DNA of 12,552 nucleotides from an uncultured Collinsella sp. Its GTDB lineage: Bacteria > Actinomycetota > Coriobacteriia > Coriobacteriales > Coriobacteriaceae. Each line of letters starts with the position of its first letter. Within the stretch, counting starts at the first letter, position 1. The stretch lies in assembly GCA_947003675.1 (NCBI GenBank), contig CAMQPJ010000017.1, positions 1-12,552 on the forward strand, written 5' to 3'. Positions 5,504-12,551 of this stretch are shown in pieces. The notes under the pieces are model-generated. The model ran no database searches. It was not told where the DNA came from and worked only from the letters and a program-made list of their open reading frames with translations. A program made the position numbers and the translations under genes.

Positions 5504-8281
5504 ATGATTCTCAACGGACCGGGGATTAGCTACACCGAGCCCGATATCGGCGCGGAGTTTGTGCCGCCGCTGCCGGAGCATCCGCGCGAGGCAATCGTCA
5601 AGCTGTGCGAGCACTGCACCAACCGTCTGCTGCATCGCGACGAGCTGCTGGGCTACGAGTACTGGTCGTTTGCCGAGGCCGCAACCGACGAGCAGGCCGA
5701 AGTGCTCTGCAAGATGAAGATGCGTCGTCCCTATACGCTGCCCGAGATGGCCAAGCTCACCGGCATGCCCGAGGCCGATATCGAGAAGATGCTCGACGAC
5801 ATGAGCTACACGGGTCTGCTCGAGTACAACTGGGAAAACCCCGGGCGCGCCAAGCAGTGGGTGCTGCCCATGCTGGTGCCGGGTTCCGCCGAGTTCCTCA
5901 ACATGCGCGTGAGCCAGCTCGAGGAGCACCCGGTCTATGCCAAGTTCTTTGAGCAGGCGTCCAAGGGGCCGCTGTCCCGCGCCACGCCGATGGTGCCGCC
6001 CGGAGGCGCCGGCATCGGCATGCATGTCATTCCGGTCGAGAAGGCCATTGACGCCGCGAGCACCTCGGTGCCTATTGAGCATATCGAGCACTGGCTCGAC
6101 AAATACGAGGGTAAGTATGCTGCCAGCACCTGCAGCTGCCGCGCGAGCCGTCGCGTGATGGGCGAGGGCTGCGCCGACGACCCGGCCGATTGGTGCATCG
6201 CCGTGGGCGATATGGCCGACTACGTGGTCGAGACCGATCGTGGTCATTACGTGACCCGCGACGAGGTTTACGACATCCTGCGCCAGGCCGAGGACAACGG
6301 CTTTGTGCACCAGATCACCAATATCGATGGCGAGAACAAGATCTTCGCCATCTGCAACTGCAACGTCAACGTGTGCTATGCCCTGCGCACCTCGCAGCTG
6401 TTCAACACGCCCAACCTGTCGCGCTCGGCCTATGTCGCCAAGGTCGAGAAGGACAAGTGCGTGGCCTGCGGTCGCTGCGTTGAGGTGTGCCCTGCCGGTG
6501 CCGCCAAGCTGGGCCAGAAGCTCTGCAGCAAAAAGGCCGGCGGACAGGTGCCCGAGTATCCGCGCCAGGAGCTGCCCGACGCCACCAAATGGGATCACAC
6601 CAAGTGGTCGCCCAACTACCGCAACGACAACCGTATCGAGACGCATGAGTCCGGCACCGCTCCCTGCAAGACGGTCTGCCCCGCGCACGTTGCCGTTCAG
6701 GGCTATTTGAAGCTCGCGGCTCAGGGTCGCTATGACGAGGCGCTGGCGCTCATCAAGCGTGAGAACCCGCTGCCCGCCATCTGCGGCCGCGTGTGCAACC
6801 GCCGCTGCGAGGATGCCTGCACTCGCGGCCGTGTGGACGCCGCCGTGGCTATCGACGAGGTCAAGAAGTTTATCGCTCAGCGCGATCTGGATGCCGCGAC
6901 CCGCTATGTCCCACCTGTGGTGACGCCGACGCGCGCTGGCGGCTTCGATCAGAAGATTGCCATTATCGGTGCCGGTCCGGCCGGCCTGTCCTGTGCCTTC
7001 TATCTGGCCGAGAAGGGCTACAAGCCCGTCGTATTCGAGAAGAACGAGCGCCCGGGCGGCATGCTCACCTACGGTATTCCCAGCTTTAAGCTGCAGAAGG
7101 ATGTTATCGAGGCCGAGGTCGAGATCATTCGCCTGATGGGTGCCGAGTTCCGCTATGGCGTTGAGGTCGGTCGCGATGTGACGCTCGACGAGCTGCGCGA
7201 GCAGGGCTTTAAGGCCTTCTACGTTGCCATTGGCTGCCAGGGCGGCCGCCTTGCCGGTATTCCGGGTGAGGATGCCGAGGACGTGACCGTGGCCGTCGAC
7301 TTCCTTCGCGAGGTTAACAGCGGCAAGATCGATTCCCTGTCCGGCCGCACCATTGTGGTGGGCGGCGGCAACGTGGCCATCGACGTTGCCCGCAACGCCT
7401 GCCGTTTGGGTTCTGAGCACGTTGAGATGTTCTGCCTGGAGAGCGAGGCGCAGATGCCCGCCAGCGAGGAGGAGCGTCGCGAGGCCGTTGAGGACGGCGC
7501 GCACATCAGCTGCGGCTGGGGCCCCAAGGAGATTCACCTGGACGAGGCCGGTCGTGTGTGCGGTATCACCTTCAAGCGCTGCACGCGTGTCTTTGACGAC
7601 GAGGGCCGTTTTGCGCCCGAGTACGACGAGAACGATCTGCGCCGTGTCGATGCCGACCGTGTCGTCATGTCGATTGGCCAGTCCATTGTGTGGGGCGACC
7701 TGCTGGCTGGCTCCAAGGTGGAGCTCGGCCGCGGCCAGGGCGCCCTTGCCGATCCCCAGACCTATCAGACCGCCGAGCCCGACATCTTTGTGGGCGGCGA
7801 CGTTTATACCGGTCCGAGCTTTGCCATCGATGCCATCGCCGCCGGTCACGAGGCCGCCGTGTCCATCCATCGCTTTGTGCAGCCGGGCTCTACGCTCACC
7901 ATCGGCCGCAATCAGCGCCGCTACACCGCGCTCGACCGCGACGACGTTGTGCTCGAGAGTTACGACAACGCGAGCCGCGAGGTTGCGCATGTGGACCGCG
8001 AGCGCGAGAAGGCCGCGCCGTTTAGCGAGTACGTCGAGACCTTTACCGAGGAACAGGTGCGCGCCGAGACCGCTCGCTGCCTGGGCTGCGGCGCCTCGAT
8101 CGTCGACCCCAACAAGTGCATCGGCTGCGGCCTGTGCACCACCAAGTGCGCGTTCGACGCCATCCATCTGGATCGCGATCGCCCCGAGTGTTCCACGATG
8201 GTCAAATACGAGCAAAAGCTCCCAAGCCTCGGCAAGTATGCGCTCAAGCGTGCCATCAAGATTAAGTTCGGTCGCAAGTAA
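5504..8281 (+). CDS. Multi-cluster Fe-S / FAD / NAD(P)H oxidoreductase (GltD-like)
   Basis: This 925-residue soluble protein probably moves electrons between NAD(P)H, FAD and several 4Fe-4S clusters. In order: an N-terminal region with a winged-helix-like part (75-110); Cys motifs CSC (210-212), C223, C231 and CNCNVNVC (284-291); a ferredoxin motif CVACGRCVEVCP (319-330); the GltD/dihydropyrimidine-dehydrogenase-type Fe-S domain with C388, C392, C427, C431, C435 and C439; the FAD motif GAGPAG (489-494) with ERPGGMLTYGIP (515-526); the NAD(P) motif VVGGGNVAID (618-627); the FAD-closing block FVGGDVYTGP (762-771); and a C-terminal ferredoxin-like part with C859, C862, C872, C875, C878 and C882, then a basic tail. 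The ATG at 5504 follows AAGGGA; an in-frame ATG at 5429 would add 25 residues including a CPAC motif but has a poorer ribosome site. It is followed by hypA. The true substrate is unknown. Confidence 0.9.
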   Translation: MILNGPGISYTEPDIGAEFVPPLPEHPREAIVKLCEHCTNRLLHRDELLGYEYWSFAEAATDEQAEVLCKMKMRRPYTLPEMAKLTGMPEADIEKMLDDMSYTGLLEYNWENPGRAKQWVLPMLVPGSAEFLNMRVSQLEEHPVYAKFFEQASKGPLSRATPMVPPGGAGIGMHVIPVEKAIDAASTSVPIEHIEHWLDKYEGKYAASTCSCRASRRVMGEGCADDPADWCIAVGDMADYVVETDRGHYVTRDEVYDILRQAEDNGFVHQITNIDGENKIFAICNCNVNVCYALRTSQLFNTPNLSRSAYVAKVEKDKCVACGRCVEVCPAGAAKLGQKLCSKKAGGQVPEYPRQELPDATKWDHTKWSPNYRNDNRIETHESGTAPCKTVCPAHVAVQGYLKLAAQGRYDEALALIKRENPLPAICGRVCNRRCEDACTRGRVDAAVAIDEVKKFIAQRDLDAATRYVPPVVTPTRAGGFDQKIAIIGAGPAGLSCAFYLAEKGYKPVVFEKNERPGGMLTYGIPSFKLQKDVIEAEVEIIRLMGAEFRYGVEVGRDVTLDELREQGFKAFYVAIGCQGGRLAGIPGEDAEDVTVAVDFLREVNSGKIDSLSGRTIVVGGGNVAIDVARNACRLGSEHVEMFCLESEAQMPASEEERREAVEDGAHISCGWGPKEIHLDEAGRVCGITFKRCTRVFDDEGRFAPEYDENDLRRVDADRVVMSIGQSIVWGDLLAGSKVELGRGQGALADPQTYQTAEPDIFVGGDVYTGPSFAIDAIAAGHEAAVSIHRFVQPGSTLTIGRNQRRYTALDRDDVVLESYDNASREVAHVDREREKAAPFSEYVETFTEEQVRAETARCLGCGASIVDPNKCIGCGLCTTKCAFDAIHLDRDRPECSTMVKYEQKLPSLGKYALKRAIKIKFGRK

Positions 8282-8311
8282 GTAGTCATAACGGGAACGG
8301 CGGAGGAAAAA

Positions 8312-8740
8312 GTGCACGAGCTCGGAATCGTCTATCACATCATTCGCGATGTCGAGAACGTGGCGCGCGCCAATGGCGTGCGTCGCGTTTCGAGCGTGAC
8401 GTTGCTGTTGGGCGAGGTCTCGGGCGTCGTTCCCGACTTGCTGCTCGACGCTTGGCGCTGGGCAGCAGATAAAAAGCCTATCGCGCAGGGCGCGGAGCTT
8501 ATCGTGGAGCCCGTCGAGGCCGTGACACATTGCGAGGCGTGCGGCCGCGACTACGCGACGGTCGAGCACGGCAAGACCTGTCCCCATTGCGGTAGCGGCG
8601 AGACCTATTTGCTGCAGGGCCAAGAGGTAATGATCAAACAGATCGAGACCCCCGACGAGGACCCGGCAGACGCTGCTCCTGACGACCTCTCCGACGCCCC
8701 CGATGCCGTCGACGCCGCCAACCCCCTCCACATCGCCTAA
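8312..8740 (+). CDS. hypA: HypA hydrogenase/urease nickel metallochaperone
   Basis: This 142-residue HypA/HybF protein would deliver nickel during maturation of [NiFe] hydrogenase or another nickel enzyme. It begins MHELGI, giving the invariant nickel-binding His2 and Glu3. It carries the zinc site CEAC (74-77) and CPHC (90-93), followed by the family ending LLQGQEVMIKQIE (100-112). The start is a GTG at 8312 with GGAGGA four bases upstream; the position of the MHE motif confirms it. An acidic, Pro/Ala-rich tail of about 30 residues (113-142) extends beyond the usual 113-118-residue family length. It lies 30 bases after the oxidoreductase and is probably co-transcribed with it. No hypB or hydrogenase gene is in the window. 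Confidence 0.93.
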   Translation: MHELGIVYHIIRDVENVARANGVRRVSSVTLLLGEVSGVVPDLLLDAWRWAADKKPIAQGAELIVEPVEAVTHCEACGRDYATVEHGKTCPHCGSGETYLLQGQEVMIKQIETPDEDPADAAPDDLSDAPDAVDAANPLHIA

Positions 8741-8802
8741 CATCTAATGTCTACATGGGCTAGAGTTCTAAACATATTTGCTTCGGTTAGTCAAGTCATG
8801 TC

Positions 8803-8812
8803 TGTTTAAACA
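8803..8812. promoter_or_regulatory. TGTTTAAACA palindrome, distal copy
   Basis: This is a perfect 10-bp palindrome in the PTS upstream region. It shares GTTTAAACAAA with a second site 162 bp downstream. Two matching copies ahead of one operon suggest a regulator binding site, possibly with looping. AT-rich background makes chance a fair alternative. Confidence 0.4.
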
Positions 8813-8965
8813 AAATGGTGGCACGCAGACGCATTGGGATTCACCTAAAAGCGGTCTTAACGAACGGTGCACCTTTATATGTCTTTGAAAACAATCAGCA
8901 AATCACGTTTTAGCAGGCAATGAGCTATAAGCCAGCAACGTAATCAATTTGTAACAAACATAGAC

Positions 8966-8973
8966 GTTTAAAC
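8966..8973. promoter_or_regulatory. GTTTAAAC palindrome, proximal copy
   Basis: This 8-bp palindrome is followed by AAATAAT and lies about 30 bp upstream of the putative -10 box at 9002. It would overlap or abut the -35 region, so a protein bound here could activate or block the promoter. Confidence 0.4.
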
Positions 8974-9001
8974 AAATAATCCAACCTTTTGCGATTTTAG
9001 C

Positions 9002-9007
9002 TATAAT
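9002..9007 (+). promoter_or_regulatory. Putative -10 box of the PTS operon
   Basis: A TATAAT hexamer lies 70 bases before the EIIAB start. No good -35 box occurs at 16-18 bases spacing (ATCCAA at 17), which would fit a promoter that needs an activator. A second -10-like TATACT at 9025-9030 is also without a -35 partner. Confidence 0.4.
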
Positions 9008-9077
9008 TCCACAATCCAAACAGGTATACTCCTTTCATGTCGTGTAGGAAATACGTAGACAAAAAGGAGGTTATGTG

Positions 9078-10067
9078 ATGGTAAGTATTGTTCTTGCTAG
9101 CCACGGGGACTTGGCAGCTGGAATCAAGCAGACGGGCTCGATGGTCTTTGGCGATCAGCCGTCTGTTGCCGTGGTCTCGCTCGAGCCGAGCATGGGCCCC
9201 GACGACTTCCGTGCCAAGGTCGAGGAAGCAATCGCTTCCTTCGAAGACCAGGAGCAGGTGCTCTTCCTCGTTGATCTGTGGGGCGGCACGCCGTTCAACC
9301 AGATCAGCGGGCTCATCGAGGGCCATGATTCCTGGGCTATCGTCACCGGTGTCAACCTGCCTATGCTCATCGAGGCATATTCGCAGCGCTTTGACGCAAA
9401 GAACACTGCACATGCGATCGCAAAACATCTCGTGACTGAGGCTAAGGCTGGCGTGCGCGTCAAGCCCGAGTCTCTGGAGCCCGAGGAGAAGAAGCCGGCT
9501 GCGGCCGCCGCTGCTCCTGCAGGCGCCATCCCTCCGGGAACGGTCATCGGCGACGGGCACATCAAGATTGCCCACGTCCGTATCGACACCCGTCTGCTTC
9601 ATGGTCAGGTGGCCACCACGTGGACCAAGCAGATCAACCCCAACCGCATCATCGTGGTTTCCGACGGCGTTGCTCACGACGAGCTCCGCAAGACCATGAT
9701 CGAGCAGGCTGCCCCTCCGGGAGTCCATGCCAACGTCGTGCCCATCAAGAAGATGGCCGAGGTCGTCAAGGACACGCGCTTTGGTGACACCAAGGCCATG
9801 CTGCTCTTTGAGAACCCGCAGGATCTGCTCAAGGCCATCGAGGCCGGTGTCGACATCAAGGAAGTCAACATCGGTTCCATGGCTCACTCCAAGGGCAAGG
9901 TCGTCGTCACCAACGCCGTCGCTATGGGCGATGATGACGTTAAGACTCTCGAGGCCCTCAAGGCCAAGGGCGTCAAGTTCGAGGTCCGCAAGGTTCCTTC
10001 GGATTCCTCCGAGGATCTCGACGCCATGTTGAAGAAAGCTAAGGCCGAACTGGCCGCTCAAGCATAG
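9078..10067 (+). CDS. manX: PTS mannose-family EIIAB fusion
   Basis: This 329-residue cytoplasmic phosphotransfer protein takes phosphate from HPr to the incoming sugar. The N-terminal EIIA domain (1-120) starts MVSIVLASHGD, with phosphorylated His9, and has the family block DLWGGTP (66-72). An Ala/Pro/Glu/Lys-rich flexible linker (about 122-160) leads to the EIIB domain, in which RIDTRLLHGQV (168-178) holds the phosphorylated His175. The length matches E. coli ManX. The ATG at 9078 is seven bases after AAGGAGG; a GTG directly before it is too close to count. It is the first gene of a tight operon with EIIC and EIID. Mannose or glucose is the usual substrate, but related systems carry other hexoses or amino sugars, so the sugar is an inference. 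Confidence 0.95.
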   Translation: MVSIVLASHGDLAAGIKQTGSMVFGDQPSVAVVSLEPSMGPDDFRAKVEEAIASFEDQEQVLFLVDLWGGTPFNQISGLIEGHDSWAIVTGVNLPMLIEAYSQRFDAKNTAHAIAKHLVTEAKAGVRVKPESLEPEEKKPAAAAAAPAGAIPPGTVIGDGHIKIAHVRIDTRLLHGQVATTWTKQINPNRIIVVSDGVAHDELRKTMIEQAAPPGVHANVVPIKKMAEVVKDTRFGDTKAMLLFENPQDLLKAIEAGVDIKEVNIGSMAHSKGKVVVTNAVAMGDDDVKTLEALKAKGVKFEVRKVPSDSSEDLDAMLKKAKAELAAQA

Positions 10068-10085
10068 TAAAGGAGGGTCCGATAC

Positions 10086-10904
10086 ATGTCTGCAATCACT
10101 ATTCTGCTTGTTGCGATTGTCGCGTTGCTTGCCGGTATGGAAGGCATTCTGGATGAGTTCCAGTTCCATCAGCCGCTCGTGGCATGCACGCTTATCGGTC
10201 TCGTAACCGGTCACCTTCAGGAGGGCATCCTCCTGGGCGGTTCGCTCCAGATGATGGCCCTTGGCTGGGCTAACGTCGGCGCCGCTGTCGCGCCTGACGC
10301 CGCTCTGGCCTCGGTCGCTTCTTCGATCATCATGGTGCTCGCCCTCAACGGCGGCGCTACCGATCCGTCGAAGGCCGTTACCGCCGCTATCGCCGTCGCT
10401 GTCCCGCTGTCGGTCGCTGGTCTGTTCCTGACCATGATCTGCCGTACCTTGGCTACCGCTATCGCTCACGCCATGGACGGTTGCGCCGAGAAGGGCGACT
10501 TCGCCGGCATCGAGCGTTGGCAGTACATTGCCATCCTTATGCAGGGCCTTCGTATCGCCATCCCGGCAGTACTTCTGTGCATCATTCCGGCCGAGGCTGT
10601 TACCAACGCGCTTAACGCTATGCCCGACTGGCTGTCCGGCGGCATGGCTGTCGGCGGCGGCATGGTCGCTTCCGTCGGTTACGCCATGGTCATCAACATG
10701 ATGGCCACCAAGGAGACCTGGCCGTTCTTCATCCTCGGCTTTGTCCTTGCTGCCATCCCTCAGCTCACGCTGATCGCCCTTGGCCTCATCGGCATCTCCC
10801 TTGCCCTCATCTACCTTGGCCTTAAGGATCTGGCCAAGCAGGGTGGCGGCATGGGCGGTGGCTCCGGTGACCCGCTCGGCGACATTCTGAACGATTACGA
10901 GTAG
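10086..10904 (+). CDS. manY: PTS mannose-family EIIC permease
   Basis: This 272-residue integral membrane protein is half of the sugar channel. It has several hydrophobic segments and the well-known family block GGSLQMMALGWANVGAAVAP (51-70), followed by DAALASVAS, which is nearly the same as in E. coli ManY. Glu and His in the first helices (EFQFHQP, 24-30) also fit the family. A Gly-rich cytoplasmic tail (254-263) ends the protein. AAAGGAGG lies about ten bases before the ATG and 18 bases separate it from EIIAB. The stop TAG is fused to the next ribosome site, TAGGAGGGG, so translation of EIIC and EIID is probably coupled, as suits a fixed EIIC-EIID ratio. Confidence 0.95.
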   Translation: MSAITILLVAIVALLAGMEGILDEFQFHQPLVACTLIGLVTGHLQEGILLGGSLQMMALGWANVGAAVAPDAALASVASSIIMVLALNGGATDPSKAVTAAIAVAVPLSVAGLFLTMICRTLATAIAHAMDGCAEKGDFAGIERWQYIAILMQGLRIAIPAVLLCIIPAEAVTNALNAMPDWLSGGMAVGGGMVASVGYAMVINMMATKETWPFFILGFVLAAIPQLTLIALGLIGISLALIYLGLKDLAKQGGGMGGGSGDPLGDILNDYE

Positions 10905-10920
10905 GAGGGGAGTGATACAT

Positions 10921-11841
10921 ATGGCAGAGAACAAGATTCAGCTCACCAAGGCTGACCGCAAGAAGGTTTGCTTCCGTCATCAGTTCCTTCAGGGCTCGTG
11001 GAACTACGAGCGTATGCAGAACGGCGGCTGGTGCTTCGCAATGATCCCTGCGATCAAGAAGCTCTACACCAGCAAGGATGACCAGATTGCCGCTCTTAAG
11101 CGCCACCTGGAGTTCTATAACACCCACCCCTATGTTTCCGCCCCCGTCATTGGCGTTACCCTCGCTCTCGAGGAGGAGCGCGCCAACGGTGCTCCGATCG
11201 ACGACGTCGCCATCCAGGGCGTCAAGGTCGGTATGATGGGCCCGCTCGCCGGCGTCGGCGACCCCGCCTTCTGGTTCACCCTTCGCCCGATTTTGGGCGC
11301 TCTGGGCGCTTCCATGGCCCTGTCCGGTAGCATCGCCGGTCCGCTGCTGTTCTTCTTTGCGTGGAACATCATCCGTTACGCTTTCCTGTGGTACACGCAG
11401 GAGTTTGGCTACAAGGTCGGCTCCTCCATCGCCAAGGACCTCTCCGGCGGTCTGATGGGCAAGGTCACCGAGGGTGCTTCCATCCTGGGTATGTTCATCA
11501 TCGGCGCCCTGGTCGAGCGCTGGGTGTCCATCTCCTTCACCCCGGTCGTCTCCAAGGTCACGCAGTCTGCTGGCGCCTTTATCGACTGGGCTAGCCTGCC
11601 CTCCGGCTCCGAGGGCGTCAAGGAAGCGCTGACGATGTACAACTCCATCGGTGCTACCGCCCTTGATCAGGTTAAGGTCACCACGCTTCAGGCTAACCTC
11701 GATCAGCTCATCCCCGGCCTTGCCGCTGTGTGCCTGACCCTGCTGGTCTGCAAGCTCCTCAAGAAGAAGGTCAGCCCGATCGTCATCATCCTGGCTCTCT
11801 TCGCCGTCGGCATCATCGGTCGCGTCTGCGGCTTCATGTAA
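10921..11841 (+). CDS. manZ: PTS mannose-family EIID subunit
   Basis: This 306-residue subunit pairs with EIIC to form the sugar-translocating membrane complex. Family marks are FRHQFLQGSWNYERMQNGG (18-36), LKRHLEFYNTHPY (59-71), and GPLAGVGDPAFWFTLRP (107-123). Membrane segments lie near 124-150 and in the C-terminal region 265-304. The ATG at 10921 is ten bases after GGAGGGG; a GTG three codons upstream in the same frame is almost on top of that site and less likely. The gene is followed by an intrinsic terminator at 11898-11945, which probably ends most transcripts of the structural PTS genes. In other bacteria the EIIC-EIID pair also serves as receptor for class II bacteriocins and phage lambda DNA; nothing here tests that. 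Confidence 0.95.
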   Translation: MAENKIQLTKADRKKVCFRHQFLQGSWNYERMQNGGWCFAMIPAIKKLYTSKDDQIAALKRHLEFYNTHPYVSAPVIGVTLALEEERANGAPIDDVAIQGVKVGMMGPLAGVGDPAFWFTLRPILGALGASMALSGSIAGPLLFFFAWNIIRYAFLWYTQEFGYKVGSSIAKDLSGGLMGKVTEGASILGMFIIGALVERWVSISFTPVVSKVTQSAGAFIDWASLPSGSEGVKEALTMYNSIGATALDQVKVTTLQANLDQLIPGLAAVCLTLLVCKLLKKKVSPIVIILALFAVGIIGRVCGFM

Positions 11842-11897
11842 GCACGCTTCGGCTTAAGACCGAGAGTTGCTAGGCAAGGGCTTTTGAGCCATTGAAA

Positions 11898-11945
11898 CGG
11901 ACCGCACCCGGTGGGTACACTGGATGCGGTCCGATTGTTTTTTAT
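11898..11945 (+). terminator. Intrinsic terminator between manZ and manO
   Basis: A 9-bp outer stem, CGGACCGCA with TGCGGTCCG (11898-11906 and 11925-11933), encloses an inner stem CCGGTG/CACTGG (11908-11913 and 11918-11923, one G-T pair) and a GGTA loop. TTGTTTTTTATT follows. It stops right before the ribosome site of manO at 11947, so manO expression should depend on read-through or on a promoter not seen here. Confidence 0.88.
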
Positions 11946-11962
11946 TGGAGGGCGAGGTGCGT

Positions 11963-12361
11963 ATGGCGCAATCTCAGAACAGCACGGTCGATCTGGCAAC
12001 GCCGGCAACCTGCCTGATGGGGCTTACCAGTCACGGTAACGTAATGGTGGGCAATAAGGCGTTTGAGTACTATAACGAGCGCAATCCCGAGGATTATATT
12101 CAAATCCCGTGGGATGAGGTCGACTATATCGCCGCCGAGGTTTTGCGCGGCACCAAGAAGATCACGCGTTTTGCCATCTTTACCAAGGATAACGGTCACT
12201 TTACGTTTTCGACGCGCGACGACAAAGAGACGCTTCGTGCGGTCCGCAAGTACGTCGGCGAGGATAAGCTCGTGCGTTCGCCCGACTTTATCGATGTGAC
12301 CGCCAAGGGCGCCAAGAGCATCCCTTCCGTCATCAAAAGCCTCTTCCACAAAGGCAACTAG
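11963..12361 (+). CDS. manO: DUF956 family protein (ManO), man operon-associated
   Basis: This 132-residue protein belongs to DUF956, whose members sit at the end of mannose-PTS operons in lactobacilli, lactococci and listeriae under the name ManO and are thought to modulate the operon. The sequence shows the typical core: CLMGLTSHGNVMVGNKAFEYY (17-37, here written as its ends CLMG and AFEYY), IQIPWDEVDYIAAEV (46-60), and FAIFTKDNGHFTFSTRD (70-86). There are no membrane segments. The ATG at 11963 follows GGAGGG (11947-11952) and GAGGTG; the frame is open upstream to 11924 but that would start inside the terminator. Its place behind a terminator suggests low, tuned expression. Biochemical function is unproven. 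Confidence 0.9.
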   Translation: MAQSQNSTVDLATPATCLMGLTSHGNVMVGNKAFEYYNERNPEDYIQIPWDEVDYIAAEVLRGTKKITRFAIFTKDNGHFTFSTRDDKETLRAVRKYVGEDKLVRSPDFIDVTAKGAKSIPSVIKSLFHKGN

Positions 12362-12414
12362 TCTCCTGCGACGTTCTTAAACGACCAGTCATTAAAGAAC
12401 GTCGCAGATGACTA
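12359..12414. repeat. Long hairpin overlapping the manO stop codon
   Basis: A perfect 13-bp stem, CTGCGACGTTCTT with AAGAACGTCGCAG (12366-12378 and 12395-12407), is extended beyond a 2x2 internal loop by TAGTC/GACTA (12359-12363 and 12410-12414); the left base of this extension is the manO TAG. The loop is 16 bases. No T-run follows on either strand, so it is not a standard intrinsic terminator. It may protect the 3' end of the transcript or be a dispersed palindromic element. Confidence 0.7.
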
Positions 12415-12475
12415 TCTCGAAGAGCGGCTATGCGCTGCATGGTAGCGGCGTAAATCTGCTACACTAGTACAACAT

Positions 12476-12551
12476 GCCTCCGTAGCTCAGGGGATAGAGC
12501 ACCGCTCTCCTAAAGCGGGTGTCGACGGTTCGAATCCGCCCGGGGGCACCA
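12476..12551 (+). tRNA. tRNA-Arg, anticodon CCT
   Basis: The cloverleaf is complete: acceptor GCCTCCG with CGGGGGC, D-arm GCTC/GAGC, anticodon stem CCGCT/AGCGG with loop CTCCTAA, T-loop TTCGAAT, discriminator A and encoded CCA. Anticodon CCT reads the AGG codon, rare in a GC-rich genome of this type. The T-stem GACGG/CCGCC has one A-C mismatch at its second pair. A TACACT at 12460-12465 is a possible -10 box, with no clear -35. The gene ends one base before the window does. Confidence 0.95.

Larger units (their letters stand above)
8741..9077. other. AT-rich intergenic region before the PTS operon
   Basis: No gene is apparent in these 337 bases, which are much richer in AT than the flanking genes. 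No clear terminator for hypA is visible. The region holds two GTTTAAAC palindromes in the shared 11-mer GTTTAAACAAA (8804-8814 and 8966-8976), a TTTGT-A-ACAAA dyad near 8948-8958, GGTGCACC at 8866-8873, and a TATAAT at 9002-9007. It is presumably the control region of the PTS operon. Confidence 0.6.

Noticed and set aside
5413..5529. A small upstream reading frame after the second palindrome, overlapping the oxidoreductase start.
   Set aside because: No ribosome site, no regulatory codon run, and the peptide is just GC-driven composition.
5390..8743. A 1117-codon open frame on the minus strand opposite the oxidoreductase and hypA.
   Set aside because: It mirrors the codon bias of the plus-strand genes, has a low-complexity Ala/Gly/Leu/His/Asp make-up, no domain, and covers two well-supported genes. 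It is a GC-driven shadow.
8819..8835. TGGCACG resembling the -24 part of a sigma-54 promoter, which controls some mannose PTS operons.
   Set aside because: The matching -12 GC is not at the required spacing, there is no LevR-type activator in the window, and the site is over 240 bases from the first gene.
8997..10934. A 645-codon minus-strand open frame opposite the EIIAB and EIIC genes.
   Set aside because: The plus strand carries unmistakable PTS proteins. The antisense translation is rich in Asp, Gly and His without any motif.
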